DNA of 59,790 bases, taken from Thermoleophilia bacterium. Its GTDB lineage: Bacteria; Actinomycetota; Thermoleophilia; Gaiellales; JAICJC01. The notes below the pieces were generated by a model, which was not told where the DNA came from, made no database searches, and saw nothing but the letters and a program-made list of their open reading frames with translations. This document shows, piece by piece, positions 10,521-19,054 of this stretch; the first letter of the stretch is position 1, and the number at the start of each line of letters is the position of its first letter. The stretch lies in contig JAICKX010000005.1 of NCBI GenBank assembly GCA_025927685.1, positions 1-59,790 of the forward strand. Direction: 5' to 3'. The position numbers and the translations under genes are program-made.

Positions 10521-11110
10521 CACATCTCCCGCCGGCCGGCCAGCGCACGGCCGAGCGTCACCTCGTCGGCGTACTCCAGGTCGCCGCCGACGGGGAGTCC
10601 GCTCGCGAGCCTCGTGACGCGGCAGCGGCCGCGCAGGCGGTCGGCCAGATACGCCGCGGTCGCCTCGCCGGTCATCGTGGGGTTCGTCGCCAGGAGCACC
10701 TCGGCCACCTCGTCGCCCTCGACGCGCTGCAGCAGCTCGGCGATGCGCAGGTGCTCGGGGTCGACGCCGTCGATCGGCGAGAGGGCCCCGCCGAGCACGT
10801 GGTAGAGCCCGCGGTACTCATGCGTCCGCTCGAGCGCGATCACGTCGGAGGGATCCTCGACGACGCAGATCAGCGAGCCGTCCCGGCGCGCGTCGGCGCA
10901 GATCTCGCACAGCTCCTCCTCGGCCAGGTTGAAGCAGCGCGAGCACGGCCGGATCCGCTCCTTCACCTCGCGGATCGCGTCGGCCAGGGCGTTCGCGTCG
11001 GCCTCCGACGCCTTGAGCAGGTGGAACGCCAGCCGCTGGGCCGTGCGCCGTCCGACGCCGGGCAGGCGGGCCAGCTGTGCGATCAGGTTGTCGACCGACG
11101 GGGCGTACAA
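10520..11110 (-). CDS. recR: Recombination protein RecR
   Basis: LPGVGRRTAQRLAFHLL; CSRCFNLAEEELCEIC zinc finger; TOPRIM ICVVEDPSDV. Confidence 0.95.
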   Translation of the reverse strand: MYAPSVDNLIAQLARLPGVGRRTAQRLAFHLLKASEADANALADAIREVKERIRPCSRCFNLAEEELCEICADARRDGSLICVVEDPSDVIALERTHEYRGLYHVLGGALSPIDGVDPEHLRIAELLQRVEGDEVAEVLLATNPTMTGEATAAYLADRLRGRCRVTRLASGLPVGGDLEYADEVTLGRALAGRREM

Positions 11111-11113
11111 GCG

Positions 11114-11437
11114 CTAAAGGCCTGGCATCCCCAGGCCTCCGAGGCCGCCGAGCTGTCCCATCATCTTCTGCTGCTGGAGGGCCTGGGCGGCGCTGATCGC
11201 CCCGTTCACAGCCGACACGAGCAGGTCCTGGAGCATCTCCGGGTCGTCGGGGTCGATGGCCTCCGGCTTGATCGCGATCTCGGTGATCTCGAGGGTGCCG
11301 GACGCCTTGACGGTGACGGCGCCGCCCCCGGCGGAGTGCTCGACGTATGCCGTCTTCAGCTCCTCCTGGGCCTGGGCCATCTGCTCCTGCATCTTGCCGA
11401 GCTGGGCCATCATCTTGCTGGGGTCGATCTTGGTCAT
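11114..11437 (-). CDS. YbaB/EbfC nucleoid-associated protein
   Basis: MMAQLGKMQEQMAQAQEEL...VTVKASGTLEITEIAIKPEAIDPDDPEMLQDLLVSAVNGAI; between recR and dnaX. Confidence 0.93.
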   Translation of the reverse strand: MTKIDPSKMMAQLGKMQEQMAQAQEELKTAYVEHSAGGGAVTVKASGTLEITEIAIKPEAIDPDDPEMLQDLLVSAVNGAISAAQALQQQKMMGQLGGLGGLGMPGL

Positions 11438-13053
11438 GCGCGCTCCTCGATCTCGCGGGCGTCGAACTTCTCCTTGATCTGGATGAGGAGGTCGGCCTCG
11501 TCGAGCCGCTCCGGCCCGAGCGGCTCTGCCCCGGCCGGTTCCCCGGCCTCGCCGTCGGCGACCTCCATGCGCACGCGCACCGGCTCGCCGGCGGCCTGCT
11601 CGAGCACCGACTCGATGAGGCCGCGGTTCTGGGGCGTGTCCGCCGTCGTCTTGGCGAAGACCTGCGAGCGCGGGAACGTCAGGACGACGTCGCCGGACTC
11701 GGCCTCGGGCACGGCATGCTCGATCAGCGAGCCCAGCGCGGCCGAGCGGCGGGCCACCTCGGGCACGACGGCCTCGTGCCAGCGATCCGCCAGCCGGCGC
11801 GCGTCGGGCGCCGGCGGGGTGGGTGCGGGCGCCGGCGCGACCGCGGGCGCGGGGGCGGCGTCCGGCTGGGGGGCTGGAGAGGCCGGGGGAGGCGGCGGCG
11901 GCACGGAGCCACCCCGGAGGGCGGCCTCGAGGCGCGAGAGGCGCTGGTCGAAGGCCTCGACTGTGAGATCGCCCGCCGGGCGGCAGGTGCGCACGAGGGC
12001 CAGCTCGAGCGGAAGCCGCGGGTCGGCCCCGTCGCGCACGTCGTCGAGGACGTCGCGCAGGAGGTCGATCAGGCGGTGGACGGTCGCCGGCTCGAGCCGC
12101 TCGGCCTGGCCGGCGATCCGGGCCTGCTCGTCGTCGGTCACGGCTGCCTCGGCGGGCAGCGCGCCCAGCTGCTGCTGGAGGAAGAGCAGGCGCAGATGAC
12201 CCAGCAGGTCGGTGATCAGGGTGCCGAGGTCGGAGCCCGCGTCTGCCTGGGCGTCGACTGCGACGAGGCAGCCTGCGGCATCCGCGGCGGCGACCCGGTC
12301 GAGGAGGTCGAAGAGGATGCCGGCGTCCGTGGTCCCGAGGAGGGCGCGGACGTCGTCCACCGAGATCGGCCCGCTGCACGCGGTCGCGAGCTGGTCGAGC
12401 GCCGAGACGGCGTCGCGGAAGCTGCCGGACGCTGCCCGGGCGACCAGCGACACCGCCGCGGCGTCGATCTCGATCGACTCGGCGGCGGCGATCCGGTGCA
12501 GCAGGGTCGAGATGTCCGGCAGCCCGGGGCGGAAGAACGCGAAGCGCTGGCAGCGGCTCCGGATCGTCGGGAGCATCGCCCCCATCTCGGTGGTGCAGAG
12601 GACGAAGACGACGTGGTCGGGCGGCTCCTCGAGCGTCTTCAGGACCGCGTTCGACGCCTCCTTCGTCAGCATGTGCGCCTCGTCGACGATGTAGACCTTC
12701 TTGCGCCCGTGGACTGGGCGAAGCGCCACCCGATCGCGGATCTCGCGGATGTCGTCGATGCCGCGGTGGCTGGCCGCGTCCAGCTCGATCACGTCGACCG
12801 AGGTGGCATCGTGGATCGACCGGCAGGACTCGCACTCCTTGCACGGCGTCGGCGTGGGGCCGTGGACGCAGTTCAGCGACTTCGCCAGGATCTTGGCCAT
12901 CGACGTCTTGCCGGTGCCGCGCGGCCCCGCGAACAAATACGCGTGGGCGACGCGGTCGAGCTCGACGGCGTTCCGCAGCGTGCGGACGACGTGCTCCTGG
13001 CCGACGACCTGGTCGAAGTCCTGCGGCCGGTGCGTGCGGTAGAGGGCGGACAC
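11434..13053 (-). CDS. dnaX: DNA polymerase III subunit gamma/tau
   Basis: YRTHRPQDFDQVVGQEHVVRTL...LFAGPRGTGKTSMAKILAKSLNC; Cys zinc module; DEAHML. Confidence 0.96.
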   Translation of the reverse strand: MSALYRTHRPQDFDQVVGQEHVVRTLRNAVELDRVAHAYLFAGPRGTGKTSMAKILAKSLNCVHGPTPTPCKECESCRSIHDATSVDVIELDAASHRGIDDIREIRDRVALRPVHGRKKVYIVDEAHMLTKEASNAVLKTLEEPPDHVVFVLCTTEMGAMLPTIRSRCQRFAFFRPGLPDISTLLHRIAAAESIEIDAAAVSLVARAASGSFRDAVSALDQLATACSGPISVDDVRALLGTTDAGILFDLLDRVAAADAAGCLVAVDAQADAGSDLGTLITDLLGHLRLLFLQQQLGALPAEAAVTDDEQARIAGQAERLEPATVHRLIDLLRDVLDDVRDGADPRLPLELALVRTCRPAGDLTVEAFDQRLSRLEAALRGGSVPPPPPPASPAPQPDAAPAPAVAPAPAPTPPAPDARRLADRWHEAVVPEVARRSAALGSLIEHAVPEAESGDVVLTFPRSQVFAKTTADTPQNRGLIESVLEQAAGEPVRVRMEVADGEAGEPAGAEPLGPERLDEADLLIQIKEKFDAREIEERA

Positions 13054-13081
13054 CCCTTGCAGCTTACCGGCGGTATCTAGT

Positions 13082-13353
13082 GACCGTGCACCCGCCTTCG
13101 AAGCGTCGGACCCGGGCGGTGCCAGCGGCGCTCGCTCCCGCCAGGCTCGCCCACGGCACCCGGGTGACGTTGCTTAGCGCTGCTTCCTTCCGGACCTGAC
13201 GCGGTTCACAAGCCTCCGTTGCGTGGGACCTGGCGATCGACGCGGAGCGCGCCGGCCCTGATCCCGAACCCGGCACCCCTCAGGACGGGGATTCGGCCCG
13301 GCTAGAGCGGATTGCCGGAGGAGGGTACCGCTAGCTCCCCGCTTAGCACGGTC
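13082..13353 (-). ncRNA. ffs: Signal recognition particle RNA, likely large bacterial type (about 272 nt)
   Basis: Minus strand has the SRP domain IV core GTCAGGTCCGGAAGGAAGCAGC; 5' GACCGTGC pairs perfectly with 3' GCACGGTC; GGGGAGCTAGCGGTACCC...CAATCCGCTCTAGC block; located upstream of dnaX. Confidence 0.88.
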
Positions 13354-13366
13354 GCCCGTGATCGTA

Positions 13367-13795
13367 TCAGGCAGGCGCGGAGGCGCGCTCCTCGGCCTCG
13401 CGCAGCCGGCGGGCCAGGATCTTCGCGATCTTGATCGCGATCGAGGGGTGCTGCTCGAGCAGCGGCGTGAACTGCCAGGCCGTGATCCCGAACACCCGAA
13501 GCGGCGACTCGGCCACGACGCTCGCCGTGCGGCGGCCGCCCTCGTCGAGCAGGGCCACCTCGCCGAACGACGCGCCCGGGCCGATCGTCCCGCGGCGCTC
13601 GCCGGAGATCTCCACGCGGGCCGTGCCGTCGGCGACCACGAAGAAGCCGACACCGCCCTCACCCTCGCCCACGACGGTGTCCCCCGTGTCGAACCGGCGC
13701 TCCTTCGACGCGTTGGCAACCGCCTCGAGCTCGCGGTCGGACAGTTCGTCGAACAGCGCCACACGCCGCATGATCTCGATTCGCTCGTCGGGCAT
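13367..13795 (-). CDS. Cyclic nucleotide-binding domain (Crp-like effector domain) protein
   Basis: LFDELSDRELEAVANASKERRFDTGDTVVGEGEGGVGFFVVADGTARV...GPGASFGEVALLDEGGRRTASVVAE. Confidence 0.85.
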   Translation of the reverse strand: MPDERIEIMRRVALFDELSDRELEAVANASKERRFDTGDTVVGEGEGGVGFFVVADGTARVEISGERRGTIGPGASFGEVALLDEGGRRTASVVAESPLRVFGITAWQFTPLLEQHPSIAIKIAKILARRLREAEERASAPA

Positions 13796-13899
13796 ACCCC
13801 AAATCCTCGTCGTCGGGTTGAACGTGCCGGCGCGAGCCTACCACCCCGCTGCCCCGATCGGTGGGCTGCGTCCCCGGAGTGGCATACTCCAACCGCCCC

Positions 13900-13990
13900 G
13901 GAGAGGTGTCCGAGTTGGCTTAAGGAGCGCGACTGGAAATCGCGTAACGGGGGGTTTCCTCGTTCGCGGGTTCGAATCCCGCCCTCTCCG
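13900..13990 (+). tRNA. tRNA-Ser(GGA)
   Basis: GGAGAGG/CCTCTCC acceptor stem; CGCGACTGGAAATCGCG anticodon arm (GGA); long variable arm; GGTTCGAATCC T-loop. Confidence 0.95.
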
Positions 13991-13993
13991 CTG

Positions 13994-14974
13994 ATGCTCG
14001 TCCTGAGCAGACGCGACGTCGAAGCCGCGCTCGATCCCGATCGCCTCGTCGATGCGGTCGCCGCCGCCATGGCCGAGCTGAGCGCCGGCCGGGCCTCGGT
14101 GCCGCCCAGGACCGCCGCCGAGGTGGCCGGCGTCGGCGGCGTGCTGCTCGCCATGCCCGCCCACCTCCCCGGCCTGGGCGCGCTCGCCGCCAAGCTGGTC
14201 GCGCTCTTCCCGCAGAACGCCGCCCGCGGCATCCCCACGCACAGGGCGATCGTGGCCGCCTTCGACCCGGAGACGGGCACGCCCGAGGCGGTGATGGACG
14301 GCGAGGTCGTGACGGCGATGCGCACGGCGGCGGGGTCGGCGCTCTCCGCCCGGCTGCTCGCCCGCGAGGACGCGTCGGTGCTGGCAATCCTCGGGACCGG
14401 CGTCCAGGCCCGGGCCCACGCCGAGGCCGTGCGCCGCGTGCGGCCGGTCCGCGAGGTCCGGATCGCGGGCCGCGACGCGGGGAAGGCGGGCGTGCTCGCG
14501 GAGGAGCTGGGCGCCGTCGTAGCCGGGTCGTACGAGGAGGCGATCGCCGGCGCGGACATCGTGTGCGCGTGCACCCACTCGCCCGAGCCCGTCGTGCGCG
14601 GGGAGTGGCTCGATCCCGGCACGCACGTGACGTCGGTCGGCGTCAACCCGGCCGGGCGGGAGCTCGACGCCGATGCGGTGGCGCGGGCGCTCGTCGTCGT
14701 CGAGTCGCGTGCCGCGGCGGTCGAGCCGTTCCCGGTGGGCTCGAACGACCTGGCCTGGGCGATCCGCGACGGCGTCGTCGGTGCCGATCACGTCCACGCC
14801 GAGATCGGCGAGCTCGTCGCGGGTACGCGGCCCGGCCGCACGTCCGCCGGCGAGGTGACGCTCTACAAGTCGGTCGGCGTCGCAGCCCAGGACGCCGCCG
14901 CCGCGGCGCTCGTCCTCGACGTCGCTCGAGAGCGCGGCCTCGGCACCGAGGTCGAGATGTGGCCGGTCGGGTAG
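13994..14974 (+). CDS. Ornithine cyclodeaminase/mu-crystallin family protein
   Basis: MLVLSRRDVEAALD...GRASVPPRT...RTAAGSALSARLLAREDASVLAILGTGVQARAHAEAV; ATG 3 nt after tRNA-Ser. Confidence 0.88.
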   Translation: MLVLSRRDVEAALDPDRLVDAVAAAMAELSAGRASVPPRTAAEVAGVGGVLLAMPAHLPGLGALAAKLVALFPQNAARGIPTHRAIVAAFDPETGTPEAVMDGEVVTAMRTAAGSALSARLLAREDASVLAILGTGVQARAHAEAVRRVRPVREVRIAGRDAGKAGVLAEELGAVVAGSYEEAIAGADIVCACTHSPEPVVRGEWLDPGTHVTSVGVNPAGRELDADAVARALVVVESRAAAVEPFPVGSNDLAWAIRDGVVGADHVHAEIGELVAGTRPGRTSAGEVTLYKSVGVAAQDAAAAALVLDVARERGLGTEVEMWPVG

Positions 14975-14987
14975 ACTGGCCGTCCCG

Positions 14988-15060
14988 GGGCGCATAGCTC
15001 AGCTGGGAGAGCGTCCGCTTCACGCGCGGAAGGTCACAGGTTCGAGCCCTGTTGCGCCCA
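14988..15060 (+). tRNA. tRNA-Val(CAC)
   Basis: GGGCGCA/TGCGCCC acceptor; TCCGC-TTCACGC-GCGGA anticodon arm; GGTTCGAGCC T-loop; 73 nt. Confidence 0.93.
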
Positions 15061-15068
15061 TCGACCCC

Positions 15069-15081
15069 GGGGACAGTCCCT
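15069..15081. repeat. Short REP-like palindrome GGGGACAGTCCCT
   Basis: GGGAC-A-GTCCC inverted repeat just after tRNA-Val. Confidence 0.35.
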
Positions 15082-15252
15082 GAGCATTTCGCGTGACGGA
15101 GTCGCCACGGCTTCGCGACACGCCTCGGCCGCCACGGGGGCTCCGCTTCGGCTACCCCGGGACCCGGCGGAGCACAGCACGTCCGCGTCCCCGCCACGCC
15201 GGCCACGGCGGCGGGCTGCCAGTTCCAGGATGCCGTGCGAGCCGGGCGACCG

Positions 15253-16152
15253 CTACCGGCCGAAGAACCCCATCGCTCCGGCGCTCCGGTACGCGTCGAG
15301 CGCGCTCTGCGACGAGTCGGCCCGATAGTCGCCGCCCGCGGTCGGCGAGTTCGTCCAGAGGACGGCGGCGACGTTCCAGCGCCGGAAGGTGCCGGCGGCC
15401 TCGCCGATCCATGCCGCCTTCGCCGTCGCGTCGGACGGGCGCTCCTCGCAGCCTATCTCGCCGATGAAGAGCCGCGAGCCGCGCTTGGCCGCGAAGCGGT
15501 GCGCCGCGCCGAAGATCTGGGCCGGCGTGCGCCACTCGCGGGCCCGGTTGTACCCGTCCACGCCGATCAGGTCGTACCGCCTGGGCAGGAAGTGGCGGAC
15601 GCTCAGGGAGTGCTCCTTGAAGTAGCTCGCCGCGAAGACGACCACCCAGCGGGCGTTCGTCACGCGCTCGCGCGTGAAGATGTGCCGGATGTGCTTGTAG
15701 CTCGCCCGGTACTCGGCGGCCGTCCCCGTCCGGCACGTGTTCTCCATCTCGTGGTTCCAGGAGAAGTAGACCCGGTAGCGGTAGGCACGCACGGCGCGGG
15801 CGATGACGTGGAACCGGCGGTCGTAGCGGCCGGCCGTGACGCGCCGCCAGGCCACGCAGCGGCCGCGGAACTGCGACGTGATGTTCAGGTAGACGGGCTG
15901 GCCGCGCCGCCGCATCGCGTCGGCGACGCTGCTTCCCATGTCGCCGTTGTCGATGGGCCGGTAGAAGCGGTAGACGTGGAACCGGCGGTCGATCTTGGAC
16001 TCGAACGAGGTGAGCGCCCCGAGCGGCGACTGCCCCGGCGCAGGCTCGACGTACGTGCCCCAGTAGGCGCCCTTGGCGGCGTATGCGGGCACCGCGAGGA
16101 GCGCGAAGACGAGCACCGTCGCGGCAACGGTCGGCGCGGGGCGGATGCGCAC
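15253..16152 (-). CDS. Secreted GH26-like (mannanase-type) glycoside hydrolase
   Basis: Signal peptide MRIRPAPTVAATVLVFALLAVPAYAA; GAYWGTYVEP...YFSWNHEMEN...YDLIGVDGYN...LFIGEIGCEE. Confidence 0.65.
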   Translation of the reverse strand: MRIRPAPTVAATVLVFALLAVPAYAAKGAYWGTYVEPAPGQSPLGALTSFESKIDRRFHVYRFYRPIDNGDMGSSVADAMRRRGQPVYLNITSQFRGRCVAWRRVTAGRYDRRFHVIARAVRAYRYRVYFSWNHEMENTCRTGTAAEYRASYKHIRHIFTRERVTNARWVVVFAASYFKEHSLSVRHFLPRRYDLIGVDGYNRAREWRTPAQIFGAAHRFAAKRGSRLFIGEIGCEERPSDATAKAAWIGEAAGTFRRWNVAAVLWTNSPTAGGDYRADSSQSALDAYRSAGAMGFFGR

Positions 16153-16176
16153 GCCGTCACGATCCCCAGCCGACGT

Positions 16177-16213
16177 AAAGACGGTGTAAAGGCTCGCGAA
16201 AGATCGTGCAAAG
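16177..16213 (-). promoter_or_regulatory. Four AAAG motifs at exact 11-nt period upstream of the GH26-like gene
   Basis: AAAG at 16177, 16188, 16199, 16210, in the gap between the upstream gene's stop and the GTG start at 16152. Confidence 0.5.
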
Positions 16214-16221
16214 GCCGACGG

Positions 16222-17172
16222 CTACACCGGGCCGGGCCGCACCCAGTCCGACTCGGGGTAGAACGCGGCGGCGGTCCGCCCCGTTCGCGCCCGCACCCGG
16301 CCGATCTCCTCGGGCGTCAGGCGCTCGTGCCACGTGCGGACGCTGGCGGCGCTGTGCCGGTGGAGGGCGTGGACGACGCCCTCGCCGGCCTCGGCCGGGT
16401 TCGACGCCGAGGTCGTCTCCGCGACGAAGCGGGCGACGCCGGCCGAGTACTCGATGCCGAGCCGGTCGCACATCGCCTCGAATCCGGCCGCCGGCGAGGT
16501 GGCGAGGTCCTCGTGGCGCACGTAGGTCCAGTCCGGGTGCACGGCCCGGTAGCGGTCGACGACCGTGTAGACGATGTCCCAGAGGAGCGCGGCCTGGTCG
16601 ACGACGTGCGGCGGCCGCCGTGCGAACTCCGCGATGTCGGCGCGCAGCTCCGGGACGAGCTCGTCCACGAGGCCCGGCTGGTCCAGGAAGTGCGAGAAGT
16701 CGTGCGTCCAGTTGAGCCGGCGCAGGCTGGCGGCGTATGCGCCCGGATGGCGGATCATCACGACGACCTGCATCCCGAACTCGCGGGCGAGCCAGGGGGC
16801 GGCGAGGACGGCGATCGGGTCCTTCATGAGCGGGCGCGCGCCCCGGATGCGGTGGGCCGCGAAGCGTGCGGCGTCGCGACCCATCCTGCCGGCGTCGCGC
16901 ACCGAGCGCAGGCGGCGGATCTCGGCTGCGTAGGAGTACCGGAACTCCAGGGTGCGGCGCAGGTCGGTGGCGAGCCCGGGCGGCGGGGTGCCGTTCGCGT
17001 AGGTGAACCAGTGCGGCACCTCTGCGCGGAACGTCCCGCGCCGGTGGCCCGGGTTGAACGGCTCGTAGATCATGCCGAGGCCGGGCGCGTGCGCCAGCGT
17101 CCGGCCGACCCACGTCGTCCCCGACCGGTTGATCCCCGTGACGAGGATCGGCGCGCGGCCCGGGTCGCTCAC
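16222..17172 (-). CDS. P-loop sulfotransferase-like protein (A)
   Basis: ILVTGINRSGTTWVGRTL PAPS-binding loop; VVVMIRHPGAYAASLRRLNW; GTG start overlapping upstream stop. Confidence 0.85.
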   Translation of the reverse strand: MSDPGRAPILVTGINRSGTTWVGRTLAHAPGLGMIYEPFNPGHRRGTFRAEVPHWFTYANGTPPPGLATDLRRTLEFRYSYAAEIRRLRSVRDAGRMGRDAARFAAHRIRGARPLMKDPIAVLAAPWLAREFGMQVVVMIRHPGAYAASLRRLNWTHDFSHFLDQPGLVDELVPELRADIAEFARRPPHVVDQAALLWDIVYTVVDRYRAVHPDWTYVRHEDLATSPAAGFEAMCDRLGIEYSAGVARFVAETTSASNPAEAGEGVVHALHRHSAASVRTWHERLTPEEIGRVRARTGRTAAAFYPESDWVRPGPV

Positions 17173-18083
17173 CAGTCCTCGGGCCCGTACATCCCGTCCG
17201 CGATCGCGGCCGTCCCGGCCCGGACGCGCTCGATCTCGTCGTCCGTGAGCCGCTTCTTCCAGTTCCACACGTGCGCCGCGCTGTCGCGCCGGATCGAGTC
17301 GGGGGTGCTGGCCTCGGCCGGGTTCGACGCGTCGGACGTCTCGGCGATCAGCGCGTCGACCCGGTCGTCGCGAGGCAGGGAGAGCCGGTCGAACAGGGCG
17401 TGGAACTCCTGGGCCGGCCGGCGCGAGATGTCCTCCAGCCGCAGGAACGGCCAATCGGGGTGGCGGGCTCGGTAGGCCGCGAGCGCGTGGTGGATCACGT
17501 TCCAGAGCAGGATCGCCTGATCGACGATCTCCTGCTCGGCACGCGCGAACGCCTCGATCTCCGCGCGGAACGGGTCGAGCCAGTCGCGCATCATGAGCGG
17601 CTGGGCGAGGAAGTGGCCGAAGGGGTGGCGGAGGTGCAGCCGCTTCACGCTCGCCGCGAACGCGGCCGGATGGCGGACGAGGAGCACCGGATCGGTGCCG
17701 AACGCCGCGTTCAGCCACTCCGCCGAGAACACCGCGATCGGGTCCTTGAGGAGCGGGATCGCGGCCGCCCGCCGGTACCGCGCGAACCGGGACGCGTCGC
17801 GTGCCATCCGGGCGGCATCCCTCGGCGAGCGCAGGCTGCGGAGCTCCGCGCCGGCCGCGTAGCGCCAGCGGAGCATCTCGGCGACCGGGCCGCGCACCGG
17901 CCCCTCGTTCTCCGCGCAGACGTAGGGGAACCAGTGCTCGAACCGGACGGCGCAGGTGCCGGGCCGGTGCAGGATGCTGAAGGGCTCCCACACGTACCCG
18001 ACCGTCTCGGGCGAGGCGGCCAGCACCTGGCCCACCCAGCCGGTGCCGGACCGGTGCGATCCCGTGACGAGGATGCTGCGCAC
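17169..18083 (-). CDS. P-loop sulfotransferase-like protein (B)
   Basis: ILVTGSHRSGTGWVGQVL; VLLVRHPAAFAASVKRLHL; collinear with A; GTG 18083 six nt after GATACT. Confidence 0.85.
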   Translation of the reverse strand: MRSILVTGSHRSGTGWVGQVLAASPETVGYVWEPFSILHRPGTCAVRFEHWFPYVCAENEGPVRGPVAEMLRWRYAAGAELRSLRSPRDAARMARDASRFARYRRAAAIPLLKDPIAVFSAEWLNAAFGTDPVLLVRHPAAFAASVKRLHLRHPFGHFLAQPLMMRDWLDPFRAEIEAFARAEQEIVDQAILLWNVIHHALAAYRARHPDWPFLRLEDISRRPAQEFHALFDRLSLPRDDRVDALIAETSDASNPAEASTPDSIRRDSAAHVWNWKKRLTDDEIERVRAGTAAIADGMYGPEDW

Positions 18084-18118
18084 CGTGGCAGTATCACGCG
18101 CCCGCGGCGCGGCTCGCG

Positions 18119-18147
18119 TTGACACTCCCACCCATCGCGCCGATACT
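18119..18147 (+). promoter_or_regulatory. Sigma-70-type promoter TTGACA-N17-GATACT for sulfotransferase C
   Basis: TTGACA 18119-18124, 17-nt spacer, GATACT 18142-18147. Confidence 0.7.
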
Positions 18148-18150
18148 CGA

Positions 18151-19041
18151 ATGGGCATGGCGACGCTCTCGCAACTGATCGCACGTCACGCCGGGGTGAA
18201 GCAGCGTGCGGTCGTCCCGGCCTACCGCGCGATGGCGCGCGCGAACGTCTTCCTGCCGGGGCCGCGGGTGTTCGCGAACAGCTTCCCCAAGGGCGGGACG
18301 CACCTGCTCTCGGCGCTCCTCGGCGAGTTGCCGCGCATGATGTTCTCGGGCGTGCACTGCGCGGCCGGAGACTTCACCGCCGGCGCTCCGCGGGCCGACG
18401 CCGAGAACATGGACTGGGACCGGCTGCGGCGCACGCTGGGGCGCGTCAACCGGGGGCAGTTCATGACCGCGCACTTCCCGTACGTCGAGGGGCTCGAGCG
18501 GGAGCTCGACGAGCTCGGGTACAGCTCGCTCCTCATCCTGCGCGATCCGCGCGACGTGGTCGTCTCGGCCCAGCACTACGTCACGAAGATGGCCTCGCAC
18601 GACCTGCACCGGCGGTTCACGGAGCAGTACCGGTCCGCCGACGAGCGGATCCGGGTCACGATCGAGGGGTTCCCGGCCAACGAGCTCGGCCGCGGCCAGG
18701 ACTCGATCGGAGAGCGGCTCGGCCGCTACCTGCCCTGGCTCTCGATGCCGGAGGTGCTGGTCGTCCGCTTCGAGGACCTGATCGGCCAGGCAGGGGGCGG
18801 GAGCCGCGAGCGCCAGGACGAGCAGGTCGAGCGCATCGCGCTGCACGTCGGCCGCCCGCTCTCACCGGAGCGGGTGCGCGCCGTGGCCGGGCGGGTGTGG
18901 TCGGACCGGAGCTCCACCTTCCGGCAGGGCCGGGCCGGCGGCTGGCGCGACGAGCTGAGCCCCGACCACATCGCCCTGTTCAAGGCGGTGGCCGGGGATC
19001 AGCTGATCGCGCTCGGCTACGAAGCCGACCTCGACTGGTAG
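18151..19041 (+). CDS. P-loop sulfotransferase-like protein (C)
   Basis: VFANSFPKGGTHLLSALL; LLILRDPRDVVVSAQHYV; start may be ATG 18157. Confidence 0.83.
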   Translation: MGMATLSQLIARHAGVKQRAVVPAYRAMARANVFLPGPRVFANSFPKGGTHLLSALLGELPRMMFSGVHCAAGDFTAGAPRADAENMDWDRLRRTLGRVNRGQFMTAHFPYVEGLERELDELGYSSLLILRDPRDVVVSAQHYVTKMASHDLHRRFTEQYRSADERIRVTIEGFPANELGRGQDSIGERLGRYLPWLSMPEVLVVRFEDLIGQAGGGSRERQDEQVERIALHVGRPLSPERVRAVAGRVWSDRSSTFRQGRAGGWRDELSPDHIALFKAVAGDQLIALGYEADLDW

Positions 19042-19054
19042 CCGTGAGGCTCGG

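Noticed and set aside
13064-13276. 70-aa minus ORF
   Set aside because: Lies within the SRP RNA gene
13174-14646. 490-aa minus ORF with GEGGIRTRERGNPPLRDFQSRSLSQLGHLS
   Set aside because: Runs antisense through tRNA-Ser, the SRP RNA region and ocd; product of high GC, not coding
14643-15206. ORF with ...GRNRARTCDLPRVKRTLSQLSYAPR...
   Set aside because: Antisense translation of the tRNA-Val gene, a classic spurious ORF
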